Shown here: piece by piece, positions 1 through 11,901 of the stretch
Layout: every line of letters starts with the position of its first letter
Numbering within the stretch: position 1 is the first letter of the stretch
NCBI RefSeq assembly: GCF_004193775.1
Contig: NC_041002.1
Location: 34,569,112 to 34,633,111, forward strand
Direction: 5' to 3'
Source: Glycine soja
Lineage: Eukaryota; Streptophyta; Magnoliopsida; Fabales; Fabaceae
DNA: 64,000 nt
Notes under the pieces: model-generated
Told to the model about the DNA's origin: nothing
The model's input: only the letters and a program-made list of their open reading frames with translations
The model's database searches: none
Program-made: the position numbers and the translations under genes

Positions 1-291
1 AAAGGAGTCCTCGACCATGTTGTGAGGCACCCTTTCATTTTAGCCATTTTCAGGAGTCTGAGAAGAGAGGTGCTTTCCTTAGGACAACTTTGTAAGCGCT
101 TCTTTCAATTTCAATAAATTTCAAGTTTTATCATCTCTCTTCTTCCTCTCTGCCGATCCTGTGTGGCTCTATCGTCGCTTCCACTTCTTCGTTTTTTGAA
201 AATCTGGGATTTGTAAGCCGGTCTCCGGTGTGTCCTTGATAATTGTTTTCAAAACTGCATTCTCATATTTCATATTGGATCATTCTTACTT

Positions 292-294
<3 letters not shown>
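1..294. other. Gene-free left edge
   Basis: No reading frame of note is visible. The stretch holds pyrimidine-rich sequence (about 130-175) and could be the end of a repeat or a transcript leader whose body lies outside the window. I cannot assign it. Confidence 0.4.

Positions 295-342
<48 letters not shown>
295..342. repeat. AT dinucleotide microsatellite
   Basis: An uninterrupted run of about 24 TA units is seen directly. It lies just upstream of the helicase relic and marks no recognisable element boundary. Confidence 0.95.
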
Positions 343-344
<2 letters not shown>

Positions 345-414
345 CCTTTAATAAGTTTTTTCTTTTTAGTATAAGTTTTAATAATTAAGTTTATGAAAAT
401 AATAAGTTGGAGGT

Positions 415-924
415 GAATGGTTTACCATTGAGTTCCTAAATGAAATCAAATGTTCTGGTATTCCTAATCATAAATTGATGCTAAAGGTGGGAGTCTTTAT
501 CATGCTAACTAGGAACATTGATTAGGCAACTGGTTTATGTAATGGAACTAGGCTAATGGTCAACGAGCTGGGAAAGAATGTTATAGGCACAACTATTTTA
601 ACAGTAACCAATGTAAGGGACAAAATTTTTGTCCTAAGGATGAACCTATTTCCAACTTATCTTGGCTGACCTTTTAAATTCCAAAGGAGACAATAACCAT
701 TGACTCTATGTTTTGCTATGACAATAAATAAAATTAAGGCACAATCGCTTTCTTATGTGGAAATTTATCTTTCAAGACTTGTATTTACTCATGGACGATT
801 ATATGTTGTAATATCGAGAGTCAATTCAAGAAAGGGTCTAAAGATTTTGATTTTAGATGATGAGAAAAGATTGTGCACATCAATAACCAATGTAGTCTAT
901 CGAGAAGTATTTGACAATGTTTAG
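415..924 (+). pseudogene. Helitron/PIF1-like DNA helicase, C-terminal relic
   Basis: One frame from 415 to the stop at 922-924 reads as the C-terminal part of the PIF1-family helicase found in plant Helitron RepHel proteins. Visible motifs are the segment NHKLMLKVGVFIML, GLCNGTRL, FAMTINKIKAQS (the usual helicase AMTINKSQGQS, with the SQG lost) and VISRVNSRKGLKILI near the end, closing with VVYREVFDNV. Three in-frame stops (523, 667 and 694) and the eroded SQG motif show that it is dead. The last 74 residues remain open. The N-terminal helicase motifs and the Rep domain are absent, so it is a fragment. A host PIF1 fragment is a less likely alternative. I did not find a convincing Helitron 3' hairpin plus CTRR end downstream. 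Confidence 0.85.
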
Positions 925-3900
925 GTATTGCCTAACTTAATTTTTTTTATTATAATTCTTATGATACTCCATCAACACAACATTCAAAATTTGATTTTGT
1001 TTTTTATGAATCTTGCTACTTCTAAGTTTCTTCCATTACATATATGAAGAACTTAGCATGCAAATTGAAAGGATGGGTAAAAAAGTATGTTGATCTTGGT
1101 GTATTGAGTTTTAACAACATTATTTTTACTATCCATGCACTAAGATTACATTTTATTTTCAGCTTTTTACATTAAATGCAGACAAATTTAAAGTTTTTCT
1201 ATTGGTATACTATCATAGATTTTATCTCCTCCAAATTATTGAATTTTTTTATTTATTGATTATTGATGGTGTAGTGAATCATATAATTTTGATTTAATAA
1301 TCAACTTTTGAATGAGTTCATTTGATGAAAAAAATAAATAAATGAGACTAATTAAAACAAACAAATTAAAATTTAGCTCATTTTTTTGCCATGTTTAGAG
1401 AAAAAAAAACTATTTTTTTTTTAAAAGATTCAATTTAAACACATACGTGCTTCCAGAGATAGTTGTTTATGTAATTAATTTATAGTGGAATTAGTAAGCA
1501 AAAATAGTTAACAAATTAAATGATGATTGTATTATAATGTCAAATATATCCCGTACAAGATGAAATTTAAAACTTTTTTTTATTTTCTTTCTTACATTAA
1601 AGATGTGTAGATTCTTTTGTAGAGCCATCTTTAGCTATTGGCCAAGAACCATACCAGATCGAGCAAAACTAAAACACTTTTCTCCCAACACTTAAACACC
1701 ATGACGATTTTTATACCTACCTCAAGCGATGATATTGTTAATGGCCGGTGTGGCCTTTTGTAGCTTGTTTTGAATTAGCGTTACCATCAAGTTGACCTAC
1801 CACTGACTTTCTCTGGTTTACAAACTCCTTGCACGAGCTACCACAATATAAACCATTCATTGTTGTAGAACACGCCAAGCATATTCAATCGTTCTTACTA
1901 TGATTTCCATCAAGGTTGCACCTTGATTTCTTTTCTAATCACCTAAAATAAAACTCACCGTGTGTTACTCCTATATTCATCATATCAAAACCAATAATTA
2001 TAATTCAACCATCTTCTCTATCACAAAATTGTCTTCTCACCAAACTTTCAAGAAATTTCAAACTCGTGAAACTCTTTGTTTCTGTTTTTTTTTTTTAATT
2101 AGCCTAAATAACGGGTTTAGATGAGGCTATGTATTCAAATAGAAGTTTTATTAAGGATTTAAGTGACAATGTGCATGGTTGCAACAACATATAATCTTAA
2201 TAAGGATATTGGAAGGGAAATTTTTTTGTACAATTCTATTTTGGAGTATTTGAAGGAGGTGACTTTAATTATGGAATAGCGGCGTCTCTGTAATATACAT
2301 ATAAGATTTTTTTAAAAAAAATATTTTCTCTTCATCCATAGATTAAGATGAAATCATGCATAAGAAACCATGCTATAAATTCGTTAACTATAACATAATT
2401 GACTTCACTACGTCAGAACAAGAGAAAAAAGAAGTTAACATATCGAAAATGTTTATTTTTAGGAATTAATTTTCAAACCTTTTTTTTATGTGGAGACCCA
2501 AATGAAAAAAAATTTAAAAATAAGTTGTGTAAATATATCATATTTGGATCTTAGATTGGAAAATTAGACCTAATTCAACCTTTTTTCACCCCGTGATTAT
2601 TTTTCAAATTTTTATGAGTTTTATTTGAAACTTTTTTATAAATAGTTATAGAAAAAATATAAAATTTTCTTATAAACTAAAGTTAACTCATACAAAAGGT
2701 AAAATAAATTTTTTGGATACGCTAAATATTTTAGCTTCTTCGAAAAATTGATTTTAACTTTTACATGAATTCTGACAAAGTCATTAATTTTTTTTTTCAT
2801 GTTAGATTCAACTCAAAGGTCAAGTGTAACCCAATCATGATATAGTAACTGAATTATCGTTATGGTCGTCTCTCAAAGGAATAAATAAATGATTTCATGT
2901 AATTATTTAACTAAGAATTATGTTTTTATATTTTTGTTTCGTGATTGTCACGAAATAAGTAACATAAAATTAATTGCAATAAAAATTAAATGACAATAAA
3001 ATAATTAAGTAAAGATAGAAATACTAGACTTGGATGGTGACATCGATCTTGATGAATGAATATCTAAGTTTAGACTTGGAATTCTCTTGATCCAGTATAA
3101 CTTCACAATTCTTTACTCATCTCTATTGCTCATCCCCAATTTACTAATGTATTCTACTCTAACTCCCGCATGGTCGTTGATTCTAAACTACTTGCTTGAA
3201 ACTCAATTCCTTGGACACACCAACACAAACAATCAACATTAATGGTAAAAAATTAGCAAGGCTTAACCAAGATTATTTTATCTCTAGAGATAATCCCAAT
3301 TAAGTATTTGATTCATGTTCAGGTTTCAATAAGGCTCGTCAAAGCGCAAGTCAATTCATGAATTCATCTATATGATGGTCAATCAAATAAAAGTATTAAG
3401 TACGGAAACAAATAAAGAATTCAAGGTGAAGTATTGAATTGATAGAATTAAAGCAAAAGAAAGTTCATCATTTCCTCTCCTAGGTGGAAGGAATTGCACT
3501 CATAAAAATAATACAATGAAACCTAGAGTAGCTAATAGAATAATGGAGGCGTCTAATAAGTAGAAGTCTAAGAATTGCTTGGGACTTCTACACGTTACAA
3601 TGAATGTCTAACATCTTATTTATATGAATTGTAGCTAGGTTTACTTAAGGAGATAATTACAAGAAATTGCAAACACATAATATCTAATTAATTTAAGTAA
3701 GTATTTTTTTCTTCAGTTGATTTCTCATTGAAAAATATCTTGCTCTTGATTTTTCTAGCTTTTATCTTCAATCTTCAAAATTTTTCCTTTTATAACTTTT
3801 TGTTGATTTTGGACCTTTGGAGTTCTTGCCAGAATGACACATTTTTGCTAAAAAACTATTAAAAAATAATTAAAATAACTAAAAAATAAAATTCTACCTA

Positions 3901-5591
3901 ACAAAATAAAAAATTGAATTTAAGCTAATTTGATTCAAAACAAGACCTAAAATTAACTAAAATGTCAAATAAACGTCACAAAATACATATGAAAATTTAG
4001 TAAATTTGACGTATATCACATCCCAACCAACAAAACTACTTGTTAAAAATAAAATTTATTAATAAATAAATATTAACTATTGTTATCAATATTGAATTTG
4101 GTAAAAGAAAAAGGTTTTAATAATTGAAATTTTTCCCTAGCTCAAACCACCTAAAAAAAGTGGATTAAAAGAGTTAGCTCGTTGAACCAAGCTTGTTTAA
4201 TACCTCTACAACCATTAATTAAACTCATTAAAATATTATTTGCCTCATAAAAAAATTGTAATTTTCATTGAAGTATAGGATTGATGACTATAAATTAATA
4301 TAATTTATTCATAGCATTATGCATAAATAATGACTATTTAAGGTACTTTAAATATATTTTTCAATAAAATTAAAGATTATTATCTTAAAAAAATGTTTAT
4401 TTCAATTGAAAATAATTTACATTATTTTAAAATTAAAAATTATTGACGTAGAAAGCATAAATAATGACTAAACATATAGTTAATTCAATTAACATTTAAA
4501 ATTTTAACAATCACTTATTTTTTTCATAAAATCATCAATGACAAAAAAAAATGCTTCACTAAAGGAATGTTTGGTTTAGGAAAAAGAAATTAAAAGAAAA
4601 TGAAGAGAAAAGAAAGAAAAAAAATAAAGAAAGCTAAAGCTTTTTGTATCACTTATTTGATTTAAAGAAAGTAAAAAAAAGAACACATGTATATTAAATG
4701 CCATTAATATTTTTAATAAAATAGAAAAAAACATGTATATTTTTTTTAGGGAAAAAACATGTATGTTAAATAAAATTCATTTGATCTTTTTATTACATAA
4801 AACGACTTTACTTTTCCATTTTGTCCAAAATTAGACAGATTATTTTATTTTATTCGTAGGAATTGAAAATAATGTTAGGATGTTTACAATAATTAATTGA
4901 CACACCATGTTTAATTAATTGAGTTAGACACCATTGACATTTTTCAGATTGTGTACAACTACGGGTCTCACATCCTTTTTTTGCTTCATCCTCCCCTTTT
5001 AAAAAATACCAAATGATAAAAGAAACTATTATGTCATTGGTCCGAGGGAAATATACTCAATATTATTTAAGTAAGGTCTTGAATTTAAATCTTGTGGATG
5101 CAAAAAAAAAAAAAAAAACACATAGATAAGAGGAGAGACTCCCTTTAATGTGGTCAACCAAGTTTTATGGAAGATATTAGTCATTGACAAAAGTCTATTG
5201 ATATATTACACCAATAACATGATAAAAAAATCATGAAAGGAAGAAAATAGTTACTTTTTTTCCCTCTTCCATATTTTTTTTGGTTTCAAACAAAGGCTAA
5301 ATTCTTCAAATCCTATTAGTGATGGAATTAATGATAGATGTTATTAGAGAGGAGAGAAAATCTATTAGTTCTCTCTCTAAGTGTTTGTTGCAATTTTAGG
5401 TATGGATATAATGATGGATTACTTTAGAGATGGAAAAATCCCTTGCGAAATTCCTCTATGATAATATCATTCAAAACATTTATGGGGTTGGTGAAACATT
5501 TTAGAAAGTGGTTATTCCACATCAAATTATCTCTCTAATATGATCTATATGTTTAGTGACATTTTATGATAAAAAATTTAGAGATAGAATA
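925..5591. other. Gene-free AT-rich intergenic sequence
   Basis: No frame of useful length or recognisable protein motif is seen on either strand. The stretch 2930-4020 is less AT-rich and reads, on the minus strand, like the leader or LTR of an old retroelement (a run of short non-coding phrases with TATAAATAAG-like text), but I could not find its ends. Long A and T tracts are common (for example 5101-5117). It is probably decayed transposon sequence. Confidence 0.6.
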
Positions 5592-5897
5592 AGAGTAAAC
5601 TATCATTTTAGTCTTTGAAATTGTGGGATCTTGTGATAATAGTCATTAAAATAAGAAAAATATCAAATAAATTCCAAAAATTAAAATTATTTTCATTTTA
5701 GTTCATAATATATACAACTTACTATCATTATAGTCCTTAAATCCAACTTACTATCGTTATAGTCCATGACATAGTTAATGTTAGGGACTATGTGACTAAT
5801 GAATTTGAGTTTCATAGATTTCTATGAAATTTTTTTAGTTTTAGGGATTATTATGATAATGCTTCACAAATTTAAGCACTAAAATGGAAGTTTATTC
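5592..5897. mobile_element. Mutator-type MITE 1
   Basis: A non-coding block of about 305 bases has inverted ends: the left end GAGTAAACTATCATTTTAGT matches the complement of the right end (GAATAAACTTCCATTTTAGT) at most positions. Flanking 9-mers GATAGAATA (5583-5591) and GATACAATA (5898-5906) match at 8 of 9, as expected of an old 9-bp Mutator-class target duplication. The interior carries TTTTAGT-type phrases facing both ways and has no ORF. Confidence 0.65.
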
Positions 5898-6072
5898 GAT
5901 ACAATAATCCTTTACTAATTCGATTAAAAAAGATAACAAATAACTTTCACAAGTCTCAAGTTAAATATACTTTTATTAGATATGGATGAATTTCATTACC
6001 AAATTTATCCTTTTAGTGATATCATTTCTCCTTGAAAATTGTTTAGAAGATGAATAAAAAAAATATGGTTAA
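5898..6072. other. Short gene-free spacer
   Basis: AT-rich sequence between MITE 1 and the LTR-like block. I see nothing in it. Confidence 0.5.
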
Positions 6073-7490
6073 TGTTGAGACACAGTCCCTCTGGAAGCTA
6101 GAGTTTTAATGATGAGAAACCATCAAGAATCAAACCTCAAGTTATCTGAACTTAATTACTAATGATTTCTTTGAGTGTGCTTAATTTGACAGGACTAAAC
6201 TCATGAGCATGGAGAAGGTGTGAAACATAGGTCTATAGTTGAAGTTTTCCAAACATAAATTTTTCACATTTAGAAGAAAAATTACCAAGTGACTTGTTTA
6301 GTAGCTGGAAAAACAGTCATGTTTTTTTGGTCAAAGTGTAGATATCAGAAGTGTATATGATCAGAATCATGGTGAAAGGGGTAGCTTTAGTCAATGGATA
6401 GATATCATAAGCTACACATGACTAAGGGATCATAAAAATATCCACTATAAATTTGTTAAGTGAAGGCAAATGTGTCTGCACTATTCAGAAGCACACACTA
6501 GTTCTTACAAGTTAGATGACATGTATCAATGTTTGGGAACACTAATTCTAAATTAAGAGTTCTCCAATATACTTGAAGAATTTTAGAAGAAGAGAACTCA
6601 AAGAAGACAACAAGTCCTAAACAAAGACAAGTAACTAGAAGATTGAAGATTAAAGCACAATGCACTACAATTACCATATCATCTTCAGAAGACATGCTGC
6701 CAAGCAATCTTTACAAAACTTCCCATGATTCAAATTTAAAAAATCATGAGAACCATGAAGACCATACAACTAAGCACACAACAAACACATTTTAAATTTG
6801 AAATGTGCAAGTTGTCATAATGGTGGAGCAGAGCAGAGATGAAGGAAGCTACTCAAGAAGAGTTGCAAAAGACATAGAGGAGAGTAATGTGCAAAGTAGC
6901 TAGCTATATGAAAATGGACAACTCATGCAGCAATTTGAAGTCCAAATTCTACCTCCAACGACCATAAAAAACTAGCTCTGGAGCTCTATATATGGATGAA
7001 AATTCAAAGGAGAAACTTACAAGAAGGTGTGCCAAATAGAGAGGGTAAGGTAAAAAAAGAGTCTATCCAGAATACCCTAATAGGAAGAAATTTCCTTAGC
7101 AAAAAAACTCTAGATGGAGCCAAATTCATAGGAGATTTTGTAAACACCTTGATACGATGAGCCTCAGTAGAAGTTATCCCAAAAGGTGTAGTGCACATTC
7201 TCTTAGGTTAGAGGAAAAAGGTTAGAAGAGTAATCAAGAGATTAGTGCTTCTAAAGTTCATAGTGAACACAATAGGTATTGTGTGAGTCTACTAGCAAAT
7301 GCTATTAAGGGCATGAAGATTGGAGAGACTTTTTGAAAGAATAATTGGGTTAAGCTTGAAGAGACTTTAGAAAAACTAAACGCACACTTCCAAATTATCA
7401 GTTAAGAAATTCGATTTTCGATCATATATTGCTACGGATGGAAACACGTTATCATGGAAAGCAATGAGCTTCAGCACCATAGGGCTTTTT
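6073..7490 (+). repeat. Possible old copia-type LTR or leader
   Basis: The block begins TGTTGAGACACAG and reads as non-coding, transcript-like sequence with mixed composition unlike the AT-rich flanks, including AAATGTGCAAGTTGTCATAATG and a string of short phrases ending near 7490. This is the texture of a Ty1/copia LTR plus leader. No second copy, primer site or target duplication was found, so it may be a solo or truncated LTR or an unrelated repeat. The two short minus-strand frames inside (around 6500-6707 and 7004-7198) look fortuitous. Confidence 0.3.
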
Positions 7491-7547
7491 AGTTATCTAC
7501 ATTTTTAAGAATAAAATTTAAGCTATCATTTTTTATGAAATAAAAAA

Positions 7548-7825
7548 GAGTTAAATATGTTTTTAGTCCTTACAATTTAGTGTGTGTGTTTTTTTTTTCT
7601 TTTAGTCATTATAATTTTTTTTTTGTTTTTAGTCATTCTAAATTATGTTTGTTTTATTTTTTTCTCCTTATGATGCTTTAGATTATGTCTTTTTCATTAT
7701 TTAAAGGGTTGTCTAAAGTGCTTTAAGGACTAAAAATAAAACAAATATAATTTATAAGGAAAAAAAATAATTTTGCAAGGATGAAAAAAACACTACATTA
7801 TAAGGACCAAAAATATATTTATACC
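7548..7825. mobile_element. Mutator-type MITE 2
   Basis: Inverted ends are visible: AGTTAAATATGTTTTTAGTC at the left against the complement GGTATAAATATATTTTTGGTC of the right end. Flanking 9-mers AATAAAAAA (7539-7547) and AATCAAAAA (7826-7834) match at 8 of 9, though low complexity weakens this. The interior alternates TTTTAGTC-type and complementary GGACTAAAA-type phrases and has no ORF. It is the same general family type as the other two MITEs in the window. Confidence 0.65.
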
Positions 7826-8314
7826 AATCAAAAATAGGTGAGAATTAAATACATTATTAATAATTTAATGAATGGATCATGTGTGGTAGGTTCTATAGTT
7901 TAAGTGTTATATGGACCCAACAAATTTATTATTGTACTTACAAAAATCTAGAGCTGACACACGTCAGGGTGGACGTGGCTAAGGTGAGCCTTTAGACTTC
8001 AGACTTCACACGTTAGACTGAGAGTGATCTTTGTTAGGAGGACAAGAGGGGGACCTGCAAAATAAAGAACTCTGACGCTCAAGTAAGTATATGAGTTAGG
8101 AGAATAAGAGAGAGAGTATGAATACATGAGTATGCAAGCGGGTGTGCATGTGTGTTCGAGGATGTGCCTTCAAGTTTGAAGGAACCTGGTACTTATAGGA
8201 GTGGAATGGAGCTGTGGGTCCTTATTTGTAGGGGCCGTTATAGCCCTTGCAGATAATTATCGGTTTGTAGATAATAGCCGGTAACTTATAAATAAAGTTT
8301 GAGATAATATATAC
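7826..8314. other. Gene-free sequence, GC-richer patch
   Basis: A GC-richer patch (7950-8280), with a stretch like CGTCAGGGTGGACGTGG, sits between AT-rich flanks. It has no ORF and may be a fragment of an unidentified repeat. Confidence 0.4.
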
Positions 8315-8702
8315 ACAACTGCAAAAAAGACATTTAACGACGGTTAATAGAGGCATTCAGGGAGGATTACAAACCGTCTTTATATTAAATGTTGTTGAAA
8401 GTTAAAACATTTAACGATGGTTATAAAACAACTGTTGTAGAAAAGTCAAACTTTCTAAGACAGTTGTCTGCTAACAACCGTCTTAGATTTCTAAGACGAT
8501 TCTTTTCTGGGATCGTCTTAGAAAGTCTTAGAAATGGTATTTTCTAAGACGGTTGTTAGCTAAGACCCGTCTTAGAAAGTGGACATTCTAAGACGGTTCC
8601 CTTCTAACAACCATCTTAGAAAGTGTCTTTTCTAAGACGGTCTTAGCTAAGAACCGTCTTAGAAAGGATACTTTCTAAGACGTTTCTAACTTAAACTGTC
8701 TT
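8315..8702. mobile_element. CACTA-like terminus with subterminal repeats
   Basis: Starts CACAACTGCAAAAAAGAC, close to the CACTACTGCAAAAAAG-type ends of legume CACTA (En/Spm) transposons, followed by TTTAACGACGG. From 8450 to 8700 the motif CTAAGACGGTT and its complement AACCGTCTTAG recur more than ten times, often as head-to-head pairs. This matches the subterminal repeats where CACTA transposases bind. The second base triplet of the terminus is altered (CACAA for CACTA). The opposite end is not seen and was probably lost where gypsy element 1 inserted. Confidence 0.7.
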
Positions 8703-9535
8703 AGAAATTCAAATGACTACCAAATTTTTACACTGACCTTCTGAAAATTTACCAAATTACAAACAAACAACCAAACACATGGAAATATTCAACATGCAAC
8801 ATGTCCATAAAATATTAATTACAGTCCAATATCTTCGCAGATTCACAACATGAATAAGAAATATACTGAGAATTAAATTTCCATAGGATTAAAAATAAGA
8901 TATTCAAAACTATGTTCTCATTTGAGAAACCTACTAATTCCAAATCCCAGGATCAAACACATAATTTAGTAAAACTTATTAGTTCCAATGTTAATTAAAG
9001 CAACATCAATCAAACTTCTAAACATGGTATCTGCATCCTATTAAGTGCTTAAGAATTCATACATACATAAAACATGAAGCATGTTGTTCTGTGATTGTGT
9101 TCACAGAAAGAGGGGGCACTTGGTGATTGTTGTTTACAGAAAGTGAAAAATATGATACCTTAAAAGGCTTGCAAATGTGATTTGTGTGCAAGAAGTCTCT
9201 GGGGTGAATTTCTTACTCAGAGGAAAAAGAAAATTAACAAAACATTCATTATAACTTCTAAAGAATGTAGTATCCAATATGATTTTAATAAATTGTTAGA
9301 AAAATCCATACCTTAGCGACTTAATTGAGAGGCCATGTACAATAATCAATCATGGAGTCCACCAGGTTGAGAATCCACTTAAGCTACTACCAAACCTGCT
9401 TGGAATAGCTCAAATCATATAGGTTGGATCTGTAAAAGAGAAAATACAAGGCATTACTCTTTCAGCCATTGATCCTTTCAGTGTGTCTACACACATAATT
9501 GCATGAACTTTTAATCTTTACAAACCTATGTATTT
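8703..9535. other. CACTA-like interior without a recognised gene
   Basis: Moderately AT-rich sequence continuing from the CACTA end. It may contain further pieces of the captured gene on the minus strand (a splice-acceptor-like TTTTACAG near 9431), but I could not read a protein I recognise. Confidence 0.4.
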
Positions 9536-10560
9536 GAGAGTTACGAGCACAGTCTTCTGTGCAGTATAATCTTCAATGTCTCCCTTATGAATATCTCCAA
9601 AAGTATGGATAACTTTCCTGCACGAAATTATTGAAGGCATAAATTTCATATGCTAGGAATCTAACTTTTAGCCAAGAGCATTATATGCAACTAAGGAAGA
9701 AATATAGGGCATCAACAAATGGGTAGGAACCCATTAACATAATTTGTGTAGCATGACATGAATTAAAGATCTCAGACCAAAACACGGGAAAAGAGAAAAC
9801 AATTGTTTGCCAATGTCCAATCATCCATATGCATCCACAATTGCATATGCCATAATATACACATCTAAATCCCACACCAAAGCAACAACATTGACTTAAA
9901 GATATTCTTAGTTAGTTTTCTCCAGGAAAGAAGCCAAAAAGTAAACTGTCATTGCATAGTGGCATTGATCTTGCCATGCACTAAATGTAGACAATTAATT
10001 TTGACTTTGAAAAGCAAAAAAAGGGCGCCAATATACAAACCTTGCAGGAAGGTCGTAGGCATTGGTAATTTTAGCCATACCTATTCGACATCCACCCTGA
10101 CAATAAAGATATGTGATATCAAATATATTATCATATGCATATATCATTTCCAGAAAGATGCCTCCTGGCACAACATTCTATGAATTGTAGAACCACAATT
10201 CATAGAGCAAAGCTCCACTCTTAGCTCAATTTCCCAATTAAACCATTATCTCACAAGAAATCCAACAGAAAATATAATGATCACTAAATTTATAAGCTCA
10301 AATGTTATCAACATCAAGCACATAACATTACATTTTGGCAAAAAAATAATAATTATAAGAGCTATATCAAAGTTGCACATTCTTCTGCAAGACCAGGTCC
10401 AACTGCAGCATGCAATCCAGGGCTGCTCACCATCAATCCACCTCGAGCAAGTATCCAAAGTAACAACAGAGTCCCCACTGCCATTTGGCAATTCAGCCCA
10501 AGATATGGCTGAATTTGAAGTGGCCACAGGCCCATACACTTTAGGGACTCTTATCAACAA
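9536..10560 (-). pseudogene. Captured macro-domain gene fragments (with introns)
   Basis: Minus-strand pieces resemble the plant protein with an N-terminal macro (Appr-1-p processing) domain and a SEC14-like tail. From about 10545 to 10425 a frame reads WAELPNGSGDSVVTLD and RWIDGEQ (the N-terminus). After a frame change it reads SPGLHAAVGPGLAEECATL to about 10372 (start of the macro domain). A 56-base exon at 10041-10096, flanked by a TTGTCAG acceptor and a GTTTGT donor, reads GCRIGMAKITNAYDLPA. An 82-base exon at 9536-9617, flanked by TGCAG and GTTTGT, begins KVIHTFG. Retained splice sites indicate DNA-level capture, not retroposition. The central part between the N-terminus and the macro start is deleted, so the copy cannot encode the protein. 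Its position beside a CACTA end suggests transposon transduplication. The parental gene was not checked. Confidence 0.75.
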
Positions 10561-10975
10561 TACCAAATAGCCTTTCCAAGTCCCAAAATCACTACAATTG
10601 CAAATCAAAAATCCAAAATTTCACATCTCATCAGCTATTCAATTACCACAACCTCAACAATAAGAACCCTCCTTTCAAACATAAAAACAACTATACATGA
10701 GATTCCAAATTCAAATTCAAGGGTAACCCATTTCTTCAACTATCATGTGTGGCAGCCAGGAAGAAAATGCAATAGCAAATAACAAAAATTGGAATCTCAA
10801 TTGTAAAGTTAAAATGAAGAGGGAATCCTAATCAGAATATTTTCCTGTAGAACAAAATGAGATTGTCAAACTTAACTTGTTTTGCAAATAATCATCCTGC
10901 AAGGTCAAAATTGATGCAATCCTCCCTAGGATGGGACTAGTCACTAGAGCCTTTAGCAAGAGGCTCCAAGAGAAT
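10561..10975 (+). other. Gene-free segment ending in a gypsy pol tail
   Basis: Mostly featureless. The last bases before the gypsy-1 LTR, about 10892-10975, read in the plus frame as GLVTRAFSKRLQEN then stop, which resembles the C-terminal end of legume Ty3/gypsy polyproteins (usual pattern GPxTRxxxKRLQE). This is probably the internal tail of a second, truncated copy of the same family lying upstream of the shared LTR. Confidence 0.45.
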
Positions 10976-11884
10976 TGAGCTAGAGCTGCTGAAGAAGGCC
11001 CTAGGATTCTCATGAACCTTAGGGTAGATTTCTGAGCCCATGGGCCAAGGTTGGGTCCATTTATCTTTGTACATATTAGATTGGGATGTCATTATATTTG
11101 GTCCTTGTATTTAGGGCTCCATAATGTAGGTAGGGTACCCTAGAAATATAGGATTTTTCAACCCTTGTATTTTAGGGCAGCTAGACTAGTTTTCGTATTA
11201 GGGGTAGTTTTGTAATTTCACATGCACTAAATGAATATTTGATGTGTGTGCTGGGAAATAAATTTAATTGAATTGGTAGAAGCCTAATCCAATTAAATTT
11301 TAGAGGGGGAGGTGAGGATTTGCGTACTACACCACATTGCCACATCATATAGTCACACTTTGTGCATGTCCTTCATGCTTTACATGCCTCATGACACCTA
11401 AGCACACTTAGTGGAGAATCTTGGAATTGATCTTGGATTAGTGGGCTGAACCATAACTGAAATTCACTAATCATAATTAGTGAAATTTTGGCTCCACAAA
11501 TTCAATTTCAAATTCAAGTGAAATTTGAATTGAAATTCAAATTTTCCTCCAATTTTGTGTAACACTTAGGCTATAAATAGAGGTCATGTGTGTGCATTTT
11601 TTGAAACTTTGATCATTTGAAAATCAAACTTCAGATTTCAGAGCTCTTTTAGAGCACAAAATTTTGTGCTCTTCTCTTCCTCTCCCTTCATTCATCTCCT
11701 TCTTCCTCCAAGCTCTTATCCATGGCCTTCTATGGTGGTGAGCTTCTTCTAGACTCATCTTCTCCTTGAAGTGGCATCTCCTCTCTCTCTTCCTTCTCCA
11801 TTCCGCTGCCATTCATCTTCCAAGAAGCAAAGGAATCCATTGATGAAGAAGATCCTAGGCCTACAAGCTCCAATGGAGCTTACA
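10976..11884 (+). repeat. Gypsy-1 5' LTR
   Basis: Runs from TGAGCTAGAG to GGAGCTTACA, about 909 bases, with TG...CA ends. The first about 170 bases match the start of the 3' LTR at 17764 nearly base for base. The copies part at 11131/17935, where the 3' copy has text missing here. A TATAAATAG box at about 11572-11580 is a likely promoter. Pyrimidine-rich text at 11680-11815 is leader. Confidence 0.85.
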
Positions 11885-11889
11885 TCATG

Positions 11890-11901
11890 TGGTATCAGAG
11901 C
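11890..11901 (+). other. Gypsy-1 primer binding site (tRNA-Met type)
   Basis: TGGTATCAGAGC lies five bases after the LTR end. It is the standard plant primer site complementary to the 3' end of initiator methionine tRNA. Confidence 0.9.

Noticed and set aside
2930..4020. Possible LTR or leader of an old minus-strand retroelement
   Set aside because: Texture is suggestive, but I found no ends, second copy, primer site or target duplication.
10277..10570. Plus-strand 97-codon frame
   Set aside because: Opposite strand of the macro-domain fragments, which have splice borders and protein similarity on the minus strand.
11624..11812. Minus-strand basic frame in the gypsy-1 LTR
   Set aside because: It is the complement of a CT-rich leader; low complexity explains its Arg/Glu content.
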